49,318 nt of DNA, taken from Methanosuratincolales archaeon. Lineage in GTDB: Archaea > Thermoproteota > Methanomethylicia > Methanomethylicales > Methanomethylicaceae. Numbering within the stretch: position 1 is the stretch's first letter; every line of letters begins with the position of its first letter. Shown here in pieces: positions 31,581 through 40,684 of the stretch. The stretch spans positions 1 through 49,318 of the forward strand of contig JACIVQ010000005.1 in the NCBI GenBank assembly GCA_014361445.1. The letters are read 5' to 3'. The position numbers were made by a program, and so were the translations under genes. Under the pieces are notes generated by a model. The model searched no databases, had not been told where the DNA came from, and was given only the letters and a program-made list of their open reading frames with translations.

Positions 31581-32048
31581 ATGTCCCAAACACCTAGGCT
31601 ACCAGAACCGAGGGCAGCCCAAGAGATAAGAGAGATCTTTGAAAGGCATAGAGAAAGAACAAGCAATATTACTCCAGTAATTAGTATTGCTGAGAGTCTT
31701 ATGGAACATTTCAATACTTTTACAAGACGAGAAATCGATGATATCCGCAGACAACTAGAAATTCTCGAACCTTGGTTTCCAGTGTCAGATGAAGAAAAAG
31801 AATTAAAGGGTCTTGAAGAGCGATTCGAAACACTTAGAGTTAAGCTTGAGTTGTTGCTTACCAATGCAAAGCAAGGCAAAATAACAAGTCTAGAGGATCT
31901 TGACCTTAGCACAATAATGGATGTCTTCAAAATGATAGATGACGTAGAAAAATTATGGAACAAGGTCCAAAGATGGAGCCACTCTCTTCTAAGACAAGCT
32001 GAATTGTTCAGACAATGGCTACAAGAAATGCTTCCTAGACAGGAATGA
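31581..32048 (+). CDS. Hypothetical helical/coiled-coil protein
   Basis: Clean 155 aa ORF with ATG start. Confidence 0.5.
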   Translation: MSQTPRLPEPRAAQEIREIFERHRERTSNITPVISIAESLMEHFNTFTRREIDDIRRQLEILEPWFPVSDEEKELKGLEERFETLRVKLELLLTNAKQGKITSLEDLDLSTIMDVFKMIDDVEKLWNKVQRWSHSLLRQAELFRQWLQEMLPRQE

Positions 32049-32349
32049 TAACTTTATTGAATTAGCTTTGGAAACTGATAAAGATACAAAATGATAAAAA
32101 AGAACCCAGAGAGGCACTTATTTTAACCTCTTCGGCTTTTTACTTTTAAAGAGCTATTTGGGGGTTTCATTTGTGCTTAGTGATGGTTTTGTTGCAGAAT
32201 TGCTGGTATGGGCAGTATTGGCATTCCCAATCAGGCCCTCTTGGAGACTTCTCTCCTTTAATTAGTTCTGCAACCTCTTTATCCGTTAAGGGTTTTCCTA
32301 TGATGAAGGATTTTATTCCTTCTGGGCTCAGGACCGGGCTTTATCCCCT

Positions 32350-32862
32350 TTACTTCGCCCTCGCGCCCGCCCCAACGATCTTTAAAGTCTCCCTCACGGC
32401 GCCCTCCGCGTGCCTGGCCACGTGGGGCTTCATCTTCTTCAAGTGCTCCGTTAACTCCCTGACCGATCCCTCCCCCTCGAGAGACCACACCTCCGCCAAG
32501 TCTGCCGCGGTGGCGGCAGCCTCGAGCCACTCCTCGTCCCTCCCAGGCGCGGAGACGAAGGAGAGGAACTCCTCCCTCCTGAACGCCCCCGGCAGGTTTA
32601 CAGGGCCCTCAGCCGGCGGGGCGGCCGCGAGGGAGTAATAATCTCTGGCGAGGTCCGGCGAGTAGGGGCCGTGTATGTACAGGCTGAAGCTGTAGCCCAT
32701 GTCCAGCCCGAAGTACCTCGCCAAGAACACGAGTTTTTGGAGCTTCAGGCGGCTCAGGAAGCCCCTCTCGTCCTCCCTCATCAGGTCCTCCCTGCGGATC
32801 AGCCCGTGCCTTTCGAGGAATGAGATGAAGGAGGGGAGCAGGGCGGACTTAAGGAGGGACAT
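32350..32862 (-). CDS. Panacea/SocA (DUF4065)-like protein
   Basis: LKLQKLVFLARYFGLDMGYSFSLYIHGPYSPDLARDYY resembles the family core; by-eye assignment. Confidence 0.45.
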   Translation of the reverse strand: MSLLKSALLPSFISFLERHGLIRREDLMREDERGFLSRLKLQKLVFLARYFGLDMGYSFSLYIHGPYSPDLARDYYSLAAAPPAEGPVNLPGAFRREEFLSFVSAPGRDEEWLEAAATAADLAEVWSLEGEGSVRELTEHLKKMKPHVARHAEGAVRETLKIVGAGARAK

Positions 32863-33182
32863 TTAGGGCACCCTTTTCCATTTTTTCCAAATGGTTTTGC
32901 ATAATATTTTCGTCTATATATTAAGTATATGTCAAAGCATAATATAAAATTATATTAAATAATATCATGAGCGGAAAATCCCACACGCTTTAGCCCTCTT
33001 TAGGTACCATGAACCTCCTGCGAATCTCTCCTAACATCTGCGGGCGCCTGAGGACTTGGGTTTGGCACGGCAGCCAGATAGGCACTCCCTTCCTCCCTTC
33101 CTCTTTCTTCCCCTCCTCCGCGCACTTGCCTTTGTAGGCCTTTAAAAAATCCCCGCGCGAATAAGAGGCGAGGCAGCTAAAT

Positions 33183-33455
33183 ATGGGATTGGTCCTTCAA
33201 GAGGACGCTTACGGTTATGGGCGCACCAATGCCAGGCAGCGCGCCCCACACCCACACCTACACCCACACCTACACCTACGCCCGCGCCCCAGCACCGCCG
33301 CGTTCAAGGCGAGGCTCGTGGACGCCGGGATGGATCCCGAGGGGAACGTCGTCATAACCGTCAGGAGGGCGAAGGGCGCGGAGGAGATCGTTAGGGTGCT
33401 CCAAAGGATGAGGGGGCGCGAGTACGTGGTCAAGGTGTTGGGCGACTTGCCGTGA
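33183..33455 (+). CDS. Small protein with PHPHLHPHLHLRPRP tract
   Basis: Coherent C-terminal AFKARLVDAGMDPEGNVVITVRRAKGAEEIVRVLQRMRGREYVVKVLGDLP. Confidence 0.5.
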   Translation: MGLVLQEDAYGYGRTNARQRAPHPHLHPHLHLRPRPSTAAFKARLVDAGMDPEGNVVITVRRAKGAEEIVRVLQRMRGREYVVKVLGDLP

Positions 33456-33538
33456 CTCGCCGTGGGATGGTTTATAAACCATGGGGAATAAAGATGAAGG
33501 TGAAGATGAATATAGAGAGATGAAGGTGAGGGTTGAAC

Positions 33539-33679
33539 ATGGCGAAGTGCAAGAAGTGCGGGACCGAGGTAGCAAGCCCGGAGAAGACGTGGACACTCGC
33601 CCCAAAGGGAAGGAAGCCCATGAACGTGGGCCTCTTCAAGTGCCCCAACTGCGGCGGACACTTCAGGGCCGCCATCTAG
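33539..33679 (+). CDS. Small zinc-ribbon protein, copy 2 (46 aa)
   Basis: [46 protein letters not shown]; near-identical layout to 6875-7018; absent from ORF track. Confidence 0.85.
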   Translation: MAKCKKCGTEVASPEKTWTLAPKGRKPMNVGLFKCPNCGGHFRAAI

Positions 33680-33706
33680 CCGGGGGAGGCGCCCCGCTCA
33701 AACCAA

Positions 33707-33835
33707 ACTTCCCTTTTTTTCTTCCTTCTTCCTTCTTTTTTCTTCATTTCTCTTTCCTTTCTTCTTTCCTTCCTCTTCCCTTTCCTCTTCCTTTTTCCTT
33801 TCCTTTCTTCTCTCCCTTTCCCCATTTTTTCTTCC
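33707..33835 (+). repeat. Polypyrimidine tract (about 130 nt with only two or three purines)
   Basis: cttcccttttttttcttccttcttccttcttttttcttcatttctctttcctttc...ccccattttttcttccttt. Confidence 0.95.
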
Positions 33836-33860
33836 TTTATAAATCCCTTTAATTGAAGTA

Positions 33861-34760
33861 ATGCGAGGGCATATGGCTCCAAATAAAAATAAAAGCAGTG
33901 AAGGAGGAAGTAAGAGCGACCGAAGCACCTACGCCAGGGGTCTTGGACTGATGAGGAAGGCGCTTGTTGTATTACTCATTTTAGCCGTCGCGGCGCCGGT
34001 GGCATACGCGGCCGCCCTCTCGCCGTGGGCGATGCTCGACAGGCTGGGCTCCATCACGCCAGTGATCCAGACGCACGAGGCGGTGGACCTGGGGACATAT
34101 ACGTATGAGCAAACATTGCCTCCTCCCAATAGTAGCAAACCCAACATTTTCCTCCCGCTCCCGCAGAACGTGAGCATGGCTTCCATCAGGGCGGATGTGA
34201 GCAAGACTTTGAGTCCCCCGAGCCCAGCTGGGACGGACTCGCTAACAGTTGGGTTATGGGTCGCGGACGAGAAGGGAAAGATTATCGCCTTGCTCATCGC
34301 ATCTATACGTGAGGTTGAATATGCAAATAAAGGTCAGATATTCGTGGACCCATGGAGGAATACTCCTTCCATAACATGTACATCCACGCGCCTCTACCCA
34401 CAGATAAAGGACCAGATCAAGAACGGTGGGTACGTCTCCGTCACGTTCACGCCAGAGGACTTCGAGCCGGGGTTGGAGCTCCTCGGCAAGTCGGCGGGCG
34501 GGCTCACCGCCGTTGGGATATGTCCATACAGTCTCACGCACCTCTACACCGTGCCCTGCACGACCATATCCGTGAAGTGCACCGGAATATACTCGATGAC
34601 GAAGATGATGGTGGAGTCCGCCGAGATTAACGGGGTGAAGTATGAGGCGAACGGCGGCGCGATCATACTCGACGGCCCAGTGAGCGGCGAGGTGAAGCTC
34701 AACCTCTACGGGCGCCTCATCTTCATCCCCCTGTACAGAACCGTTACCTTGCACCTATGA
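33861..34760 (+). CDS. Membrane-anchored/secreted protein, unknown
   Basis: Signal/TM segment MRKALVVLLILAVAAPVAYAAAL; clean 299 aa ORF. Confidence 0.65.
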   Translation: MRGHMAPNKNKSSEGGSKSDRSTYARGLGLMRKALVVLLILAVAAPVAYAAALSPWAMLDRLGSITPVIQTHEAVDLGTYTYEQTLPPPNSSKPNIFLPLPQNVSMASIRADVSKTLSPPSPAGTDSLTVGLWVADEKGKIIALLIASIREVEYANKGQIFVDPWRNTPSITCTSTRLYPQIKDQIKNGGYVSVTFTPEDFEPGLELLGKSAGGLTAVGICPYSLTHLYTVPCTTISVKCTGIYSMTKMMVESAEINGVKYEANGGAIILDGPVSGEVKLNLYGRLIFIPLYRTVTLHL

Positions 34761-35059
34761 AGGGATACGTAGCGCCCGAGGACGAGGTGGCGGACGCGCT
34801 CATACTCAAGGCGGCTGCGACCCCGCACATCGACGAGGATAGCAGCTACGTGATGGAGGTCTATGCTTCCCAGGTGAAGACGGACCTGCTGACGAGGCCG
34901 CCGGAGGAGATCGGGAGGGAGTACGAGATGATGACCGGCGTGAGGGTCCCCGACCCAGAGGCTGTCGGGAAGAGGATACAGTCAAGGATAAAGTCGCTGA
35001 TGGAGGAGACCAAGGACGACCCGCACCTCCAACCATCGGCTTTTTTATTTATAAATTGA
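34757..35059 (+). CDS. Hypothetical protein, overlaps upstream gene by 4 nt
   Basis: ATGA overlap with the 33861 ORF; 100 aa. Confidence 0.55.
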   Translation: MKGYVAPEDEVADALILKAAATPHIDEDSSYVMEVYASQVKTDLLTRPPEEIGREYEMMTGVRVPDPEAVGKRIQSRIKSLMEETKDDPHLQPSAFLFIN

Positions 35060-35074
35060 TTTTAGAAATATATA

Positions 35075-35824
35075 TTGAGATGCATAAAAATGCCCAACAA
35101 CGACAACGACAATGAGAAAAACCCCTTTTGGGAGGAAGCACTGATGAATGATCGACCGGAGGTAAAGCCCTTCGGCCCCGATTCCGCCAACGCCGATGTT
35201 GGCGTTAAACCCCCCGCTGACATCAAGTCCTTCGCCGACCTAACCCTCCGCCCCATGGACATATTGAATAACAGGGCAGGCGTCCTGATGTGTAAATCAA
35301 CCCTTCACGCCCTCAAAAAGACCATATTGGACATCCTCGGACCTGCCGGCGCGGAACTGATCCGCTACGCCGGCTCCCAGTGCGGCGCCGGGCAGTGCCA
35401 CACCCTCTTGGCCGCCTACGGCCCCTCGAATAAATCACGAGTCCTCGAGCTCTACTGCGGGCTCTTGTACGAATGGGGGTGGGGGGACGTGTGGGTACAC
35501 TTCGACTTCAAGGGCGGCGAAGACCAGGCCACCATAAAAAGGGCCGGCAGCCAGGGGGGCTCGACCCGAGACCGAGACCAAGACCAAGATGAAGATGAAG
35601 ACCGAGCCCCGCTCGCCCTCAGGGCACTGAGCTCCATCTCGATCCGCGACTCCTTCGAAGCCCGCCTCTCAACCGGGCCGGGCGCATCCGAACCTTCCTG
35701 CCACCTCTTAGGCGGCATGCTGGAGGGCTTCATCTCGGCCCTCTTCGGCAAGAAGGTCCGCCTCAAGGAGGTCGAGTGCGCCTCCCTCGGGACCGGAAGG
35801 TGCCTGTTCGTCCCCGTGAAATAG
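35075..35824 (+). CDS. V4R-domain protein
   Basis: CHLLGGMLEGFISALFGKKVRLKEVECASLGTGRCLFV; two-part sensor fold; insertion RDRDQDQDEDEDRAP. Confidence 0.65.
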   Translation: MRCIKMPNNDNDNEKNPFWEEALMNDRPEVKPFGPDSANADVGVKPPADIKSFADLTLRPMDILNNRAGVLMCKSTLHALKKTILDILGPAGAELIRYAGSQCGAGQCHTLLAAYGPSNKSRVLELYCGLLYEWGWGDVWVHFDFKGGEDQATIKRAGSQGGSTRDRDQDQDEDEDRAPLALRALSSISIRDSFEARLSTGPGASEPSCHLLGGMLEGFISALFGKKVRLKEVECASLGTGRCLFVPVK

Positions 35825-35879
35825 TTTTTGGCACACCGATAAGCCCGCACGTGGAAACAGGTGATCGCCATGGGCGAGA

Positions 35880-36269
35880 ATGGGAACGGAAACAGAAAAG
35901 GAAACAAAAAGGAAACGGAAGCCGAAACCGAAGAGGGAAGGAAGGCGGAGACGCCTCCTAAAGGAGAAGATCTTGGTAGCCCTCGACTCACTCCAGGGCA
36001 GGGCGCACTTCGAGGAGGTATGCGGGGCGCTCGGAGGCTGCAGCGCCGCCGCGGTGAGGAAGGCCCTCTCCAGCCTGGAATCGGAAAGGAAAGTCATTTC
36101 CTTCCCCTAGCTCCCGTCGGGGGAGGGGCGCCCGAAGAACATCCACGTAAAGGCCGACTTAGAAAAGATAATAGTCACCTATACCAAGTCCGAGATCGAG
36201 GAGCTGAGGGAAAGGCGGGAGCGGGAAGCCCTCCTGATGGAAATATTGCCACCCTCGGAGGGTCAGTAG
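35880..36269 (+). CDS. Winged-helix/HTH DNA-binding protein interrupted by one in-frame TAG (36108-36110)
   Basis: Both sides in same frame: ...ALSSLESERKVISFP*LPSGEGRPKNIHVKADLEKIIVTYTKSEIEELRERREREALLMEILPPSEGQ*. Confidence 0.55.
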
Positions 36270-36521
36270 TACGCGAACAAGCGCACTATAACCATAATTT
36301 TTTCATAAAATACCATCAAGGGACTTCCCGAGAATGGGAAATGATGATCGCTCAAATGAACGCCCCGAAGCGCCCGGTCGAGTAGTGGAGGGCCCGTCCC
36401 TTACATCACTCTAACGGGCGGCGAAGATTAGTTACTCCTGCATTTTCGCCCCGCCCTCTCCCTCCCCTCCGCCGCTTTCCCCCTTTAAAAATCCATCAGA
36501 ATAAAAGATCTCAGAGGGAAA

Positions 36522-36788
36522 GTGGTAATGATCAGCGACCAAAACCGACACCAAGAGGTACGTTCAGCCCGCACCCGCCGCTCCAGGGCGCAGGACACCT
36601 ACGACCTGGAGGTCACGTATTACGAGAACCCCTCCAACAGGAAGTGCTACAAGGCCGTGAACGAGAAGAACGCGCCCGCCAACATCATATTGGACGCCCT
36701 CTTCGACATCCTGGAGCGGGCGGAGAAGGGTCAGATCGTCATAAGGAGCATCATGCTGTACAACCCGAACGAGCCCATGGGGTGGTAG
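36522..36788 (+). CDS. Small hypothetical protein upstream of primase-like gene
   Basis: 88 aa ORF; tight spacing to next ORF. Confidence 0.5.
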   Translation: MVMISDQNRHQEVRSARTRRSRAQDTYDLEVTYYENPSNRKCYKAVNEKNAPANIILDALFDILERAEKGQIVIRSIMLYNPNEPMGW

Positions 36789-36791
36789 GAG

Positions 36792-37652
36792 TTGCGCTCG
36801 GTACAGACGCTGTGGTTCGAGAGCCTCTCGCCCCTCGACCCCCCGTTCATCAGCACCGCCCTAACGATCAGACAGGCCGTGATCGTCGGGGCCGGCGCCT
36901 TCGCCTCATACGCGATCTACAGGGGGCTGTCCGGGGTCAAGTTCATCGACCCCTTCGTGGCGCTCGGGGTGGCTTTAGTGTCGCTCGTGGTCTCGGCGCT
37001 GACAGCGGCCAGGGCTGAGGAGCTCTTCGGCGTGAGGCCGCACGTCCAGTTCTCCGGGGCGAAGGGCTACCACGTCATACTCCCGCTCGAGCCGGTCAGG
37101 CTTGAGAGCGTTGACGCCGCCAGGGCCGCGCTCAAATTAGTGCAGAACTACCTCTCCAATGGGCTCTGCGACAGGCACGTCGCGGGCGACGCGGTCAGGA
37201 TATTCAGGATACCGAACACCATAAACACGAAGGGGGCGGGGAACGAGTACGGCGGGCGCGTCTTTATCGTCCAAAAGTGGGACGGGAGGAGGGCGGACCT
37301 CTCCAGGGCAAAGTCCATACCCAAGGACTTCGTGAAGGAAGCGCGGAAGGAGATGAAGGGGAGGCTGGAGTACGAGTCCCCGACCCTTAGGTACTACGTG
37401 AGGAAGCTCATGGAGTACGGGGAGGCAACGCGCTGGCTCCCGCACAGGGCGAGGCACATAATCGTCTGCGAGATGGTCGCGAGGGGGAGGTCGGACAGGG
37501 AGATACACGCCTTCTTCAGGCACCTGGACGACTACAGCGAGGAGAAGACGCAGTACCAGATCGACCACGCCAGGAAGCTCCAATACAGGTACTCGGACGC
37601 AGCCATTGAAGAGGAGTATAAGAGGCTTGTGGGGGCGTGGTGGGGGCAATGA
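36792..37652 (+). CDS. N-terminal membrane domain fused to a truncated archaeo-eukaryotic primase (AEP)-like domain
   Basis: Hydrophobic segments IRQAVIVGAGAFASYAIY and PFVALGVALVSLVVSAL, then VQFSGAKGYHVILPL and DAVRIFRIPNTINTKG; no upstream DxD. Confidence 0.55.
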   Translation: MRSVQTLWFESLSPLDPPFISTALTIRQAVIVGAGAFASYAIYRGLSGVKFIDPFVALGVALVSLVVSALTAARAEELFGVRPHVQFSGAKGYHVILPLEPVRLESVDAARAALKLVQNYLSNGLCDRHVAGDAVRIFRIPNTINTKGAGNEYGGRVFIVQKWDGRRADLSRAKSIPKDFVKEARKEMKGRLEYESPTLRYYVRKLMEYGEATRWLPHRARHIIVCEMVARGRSDREIHAFFRHLDDYSEEKTQYQIDHARKLQYRYSDAAIEEEYKRLVGAWWGQ

Positions 37653-37984
37653 ATACAGGAGATCAGTTCTACGATTCGAGGGACGTCCGCTTTTTAAGGC
37701 GTAGGGGGAAGCTCGAGATCTACCTCGATGTACTCTTATCCATCCACAAGCTGAGTGGAGGGGGAGAGGGTTGGGCAAAGAGCACGAGAGTTATGTATAT
37801 GGCCAACCTCAACCCCAAGAGCCTTAAGGAGAAGCTTCAGGAGCTCTCCTACCTCGACATGGTAGTCTGGAACGAGCACGGGCTGAGGCTCACAGAGAAG
37901 GGCCGCTCATTTCTGAAGGAGCTGCAGGGTCTCTTCGAGAGGTACGACGCTCTGGCTGCGCGGCTGAGAAGGGCATACCAGTGA
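37637..37984 (+). CDS. Winged-helix transcriptional regulator
   Basis: LEIYLDVLLSIHK...TRVMYMANLNPKSLKEKLQELSYLDMVVWNEHGLRLTEKGRSFLKELQGL. Confidence 0.75.
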   Translation: MVGAMNTGDQFYDSRDVRFLRRRGKLEIYLDVLLSIHKLSGGGEGWAKSTRVMYMANLNPKSLKEKLQELSYLDMVVWNEHGLRLTEKGRSFLKELQGLFERYDALAARLRRAYQ

Positions 37985-38060
37985 TACATACCAGTGATAC
38001 ATATCAATCGTACATATTTTTGATTCATAGGTCTTTTAAAAAAGCCGCACTGACTGAATC

Positions 38061-38777
38061 ATGCGGAAATACAGAAAAAAAGAGGGAGGGAAAATGCGGA
38101 GAATAAATAGAAGGGGAATTGTAGGCATCGAGGCCGCCATTGTGCTCATAGCCTTCGTCATTGTCGCCGCTGCCTTTTCCTTCATGGTCGTAAATATGGG
38201 TCTGACCTCAACGGAGCGGAGCAAGGAAGCTATAGCGCAGGGGCTCAAGGAGTCGAGCTGCCCGCTGATCCTCGACGGGACCCTACTGTTGAAATCCGGC
38301 AACACCGCTGATAATGTCACGACGATAATCATACCGTTGAAGACTCTAGGCGTCAAGTACGTGCCGATGTGGACTAACGAGACCGTCGTTAGCCTCAAAA
38401 TAGGGACAGATGTGGCATTAGCCAACATTTACGCGGGCATAAACCATTCAATCAACCCAACAACGATGACGTTTGATAGTATAATCCAAAACTTGACTAG
38501 CGGTGGAGGGCACCTGTACACCTGGCTACAGGGCTATGGTCTCACTACCACAAACGGCACAGGAGCGGTTCTAGTCATCGCGAACGACAACGGAGACAAC
38601 TCCCTTGACTTCTTCGAGAAGGGCTACTTAATCATCTGCTTGGCCACAGGCAATCATACAGCCGAACCAAGGGACAACATCCTCATAGAGATCAGGCCTG
38701 AGAAGACCGCCCCTCTGACCATATCGTTCACAATCCCCGAGGCAATACCGGCTAACTCCTACGTCACCGTCGAGTAG
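38061..38777 (+). CDS. arlB: Archaellin 1
   Basis: Class III signal RRGIVGIEAAIVLIAFVIVAAAFSFMVVNMG; archaellin layout. Confidence 0.85.
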   Translation: MRKYRKKEGGKMRRINRRGIVGIEAAIVLIAFVIVAAAFSFMVVNMGLTSTERSKEAIAQGLKESSCPLILDGTLLLKSGNTADNVTTIIIPLKTLGVKYVPMWTNETVVSLKIGTDVALANIYAGINHSINPTTMTFDSIIQNLTSGGGHLYTWLQGYGLTTTNGTGAVLVIANDNGDNSLDFFEKGYLIICLATGNHTAEPRDNILIEIRPEKTAPLTISFTIPEAIPANSYVTVE

Positions 38778-38793
38778 CCCGGAGGGACAGAAC

Positions 38794-39456
38794 GTGCGGT
38801 ACCACAGGGCCTCCAGGAGCCGCAAGGGGACTATAGGCGTTGAGACTGCCATCATAATGATAGCCTTCGTCGTCGTTGCGTCGGCGGTTGCATACGTGGT
38901 CATAAACATGGGCTTCTACGCCGCCCAGAAATCCAAGGAAACCATTGGGCGGGGCGTCGACTCCGCTTCGAGCTCCTTGGAGCTCGACGGCTCGGTGATA
39001 GGCAAGGTCGACAGTTCAGGCTCATGCGTGGAATACCTGATCATACCGGTCAAGCTCTCGGTTGGCAAGTCACAGGTAGACCTAGCCAACGATACGATGA
39101 TGGTCACGGTCCTCTCCAGTAGCTTCACCATCGCGGACATATACGAAGGGGTCCTGGACGAGGTTACTGCTCTAAACGTGACAGATCCTTCGATAGAAGA
39201 CGTCATCGACTACATGGCTAGCAATTATACTGGTAAGGACGTATCACTCTCCGTAATCTACAACGACGACGATGACGCCGTCCTGGAGCTCAACGAGAAG
39301 GCATTCATAATCATCCAGCTGGACTCGACTTCACACCAATTGGGACCTTACGACCAAGCGAAGACTGAGATAAAGATCGGGACCGGCGCGGCGTTGACGG
39401 TCGTTCGCCAGATGCCTCCAGGGTTTTTGGCAGACGAGTACTTAGATCTTGGCTAA
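38794..39456 (+). CDS. arlB: Archaellin 2
   Basis: RKGTIGVETAIIMIAFVVVASAVAYVVINMGFYAAQKSKETI; adjacent to archaellin 1. Confidence 0.85.
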   Translation: MRYHRASRSRKGTIGVETAIIMIAFVVVASAVAYVVINMGFYAAQKSKETIGRGVDSASSSLELDGSVIGKVDSSGSCVEYLIIPVKLSVGKSQVDLANDTMMVTVLSSSFTIADIYEGVLDEVTALNVTDPSIEDVIDYMASNYTGKDVSLSVIYNDDDDAVLELNEKAFIIIQLDSTSHQLGPYDQAKTEIKIGTGAALTVVRQMPPGFLADEYLDLG

Positions 39457-39507
39457 AATGCCCCCCTTTTTTTATGATGTATGTTAGATGGTTAAAGGTG
39501 GTCCCAC

Positions 39508-40203
39508 ATGGCCAGTGAGAGTGATAGGCTCGGCAGAATCGAGGAAGAGGTCGACGGGCTGAAGCAGGACCTCAAGAAGACCACTGAGGGCCTCAACCAG
39601 GCCGTTGAAGAACTAAAAAAGGCCATTATTGATATCAGGTCTACCGTGAGCGAGATAGAGAACCCCTTCAATCTCCTCAGAGTCATCTCGAACGAAGAGG
39701 ACCTTCAGCGCGCACGGAGGCTGACGGAGCAGCAACAGCAGGCGCAACTTACTACGAGTCCCACGGGGGAAGCGGGCGCGAAGCCCAAGCCTGAGTCCGA
39801 ATCTGAATCTGAATTCGAGTCCAAGAAACGCGTCGAGGCTGCAAAACAAATCATCGGGGCCATGCCTGTAGGGTTCGAGACGGGCTTCTCGGTTATAAAG
39901 TGGGTCTGGGCACTTCTGGACGCCGGCTTTGAGAGGGAAGATGTGCTAAACCTCTCGAGGTACTGCGAGAGCGTCGGCTACCTTCCCCCCAGATCCAGTG
40001 AGTATGTTGGCTACGTGGTGGACGCCATGAGCAAGGCCAGGCTCGGCGGCCTGACGTTAGAGGAGTTCCTGCTCGTCATATACGGGGCGACGAAGGCGTC
40101 CGGGCTGAAGCTCGAGATGAAGGAGCTCGAGGAGGTGGCGTTCACGCTCCTCAGGAAGATCCTAAAGAAGATAGGCACGGGCTACGAGGTGAGGCAGCCT
40201 TGA
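39508..40203 (+). CDS. Archaellum accessory protein, ArlC/D/E-like
   Basis: N-terminal coiled coil, C-terminal YLPPRSSEYVGYVVDAMSKARLGGLTLEEFLLVIYG; operon position. Confidence 0.7.
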   Translation: MASESDRLGRIEEEVDGLKQDLKKTTEGLNQAVEELKKAIIDIRSTVSEIENPFNLLRVISNEEDLQRARRLTEQQQQAQLTTSPTGEAGAKPKPESESESEFESKKRVEAAKQIIGAMPVGFETGFSVIKWVWALLDAGFEREDVLNLSRYCESVGYLPPRSSEYVGYVVDAMSKARLGGLTLEEFLLVIYGATKASGLKLEMKELEEVAFTLLRKILKKIGTGYEVRQP

Positions 40204-40682
40204 GCGCATCTACCGTGAGCGAGACGATCCTGGTGCTCGCATCGATAATCCTGGCAAGCGGCCTCGCGGCGTATGGGACATACATGGCTGGGACCCTGAA
40301 GAGCGACATCTCCCAGACCATGAGCGACGTGAGGAGGGCCTCGGACCTAAGGGTCGAGGTCGTATACGCGTCTGTCAATGGGAGTACTTTTGTAATATAC
40401 GCAAAGAATATCGGCCACCTCCCCATAACGGACTACACGCTCATTGACGTCTACGTGGGGCCTTACAGGTCGGCCCGCCTCTACACCTACGAGTCATCAT
40501 CGCCCCCCTCCACCGGCCACTTCACAATAAGCGACGTCGATGGGGACGGCCTCTGGGAGCCCCAGGAGACTGCCGAGATAACTGTTTGCCCCGCCAGTAT
40601 ACCATCGGCCTCAGTATACGAGGTACTCGTCAAGCCGTCTGGCGGCACGGGGAGCCATTACTTATTCCCATCGCCTCCCTAG
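40200..40682 (+). CDS. arlG: Archaellum stator-type protein ArlG-like
   Basis: Single N-terminal TM, beta-rich domain VYAKNIGHLPI; between arlC/D-like and arlF-like. Confidence 0.7.
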   Translation: MSASTVSETILVLASIILASGLAAYGTYMAGTLKSDISQTMSDVRRASDLRVEVVYASVNGSTFVIYAKNIGHLPITDYTLIDVYVGPYRSARLYTYESSSPPSTGHFTISDVDGDGLWEPQETAEITVCPASIPSASVYEVLVKPSGGTGSHYLFPSPP

Positions 40683-40684
40683 GG

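Noticed and set aside
36108-36110. TAG = pyrrolysine as a firm claim
   Set aside because: TAG terminates several other genes here and no pyl genes are in the window; kept only as an open option.
35861-36385. Track ORF 35861-36385 as the real gene
   Set aside because: Frame 35880 gives a coherent HTH protein; the 35861 frame is rich in G/R/E shadow sequence.
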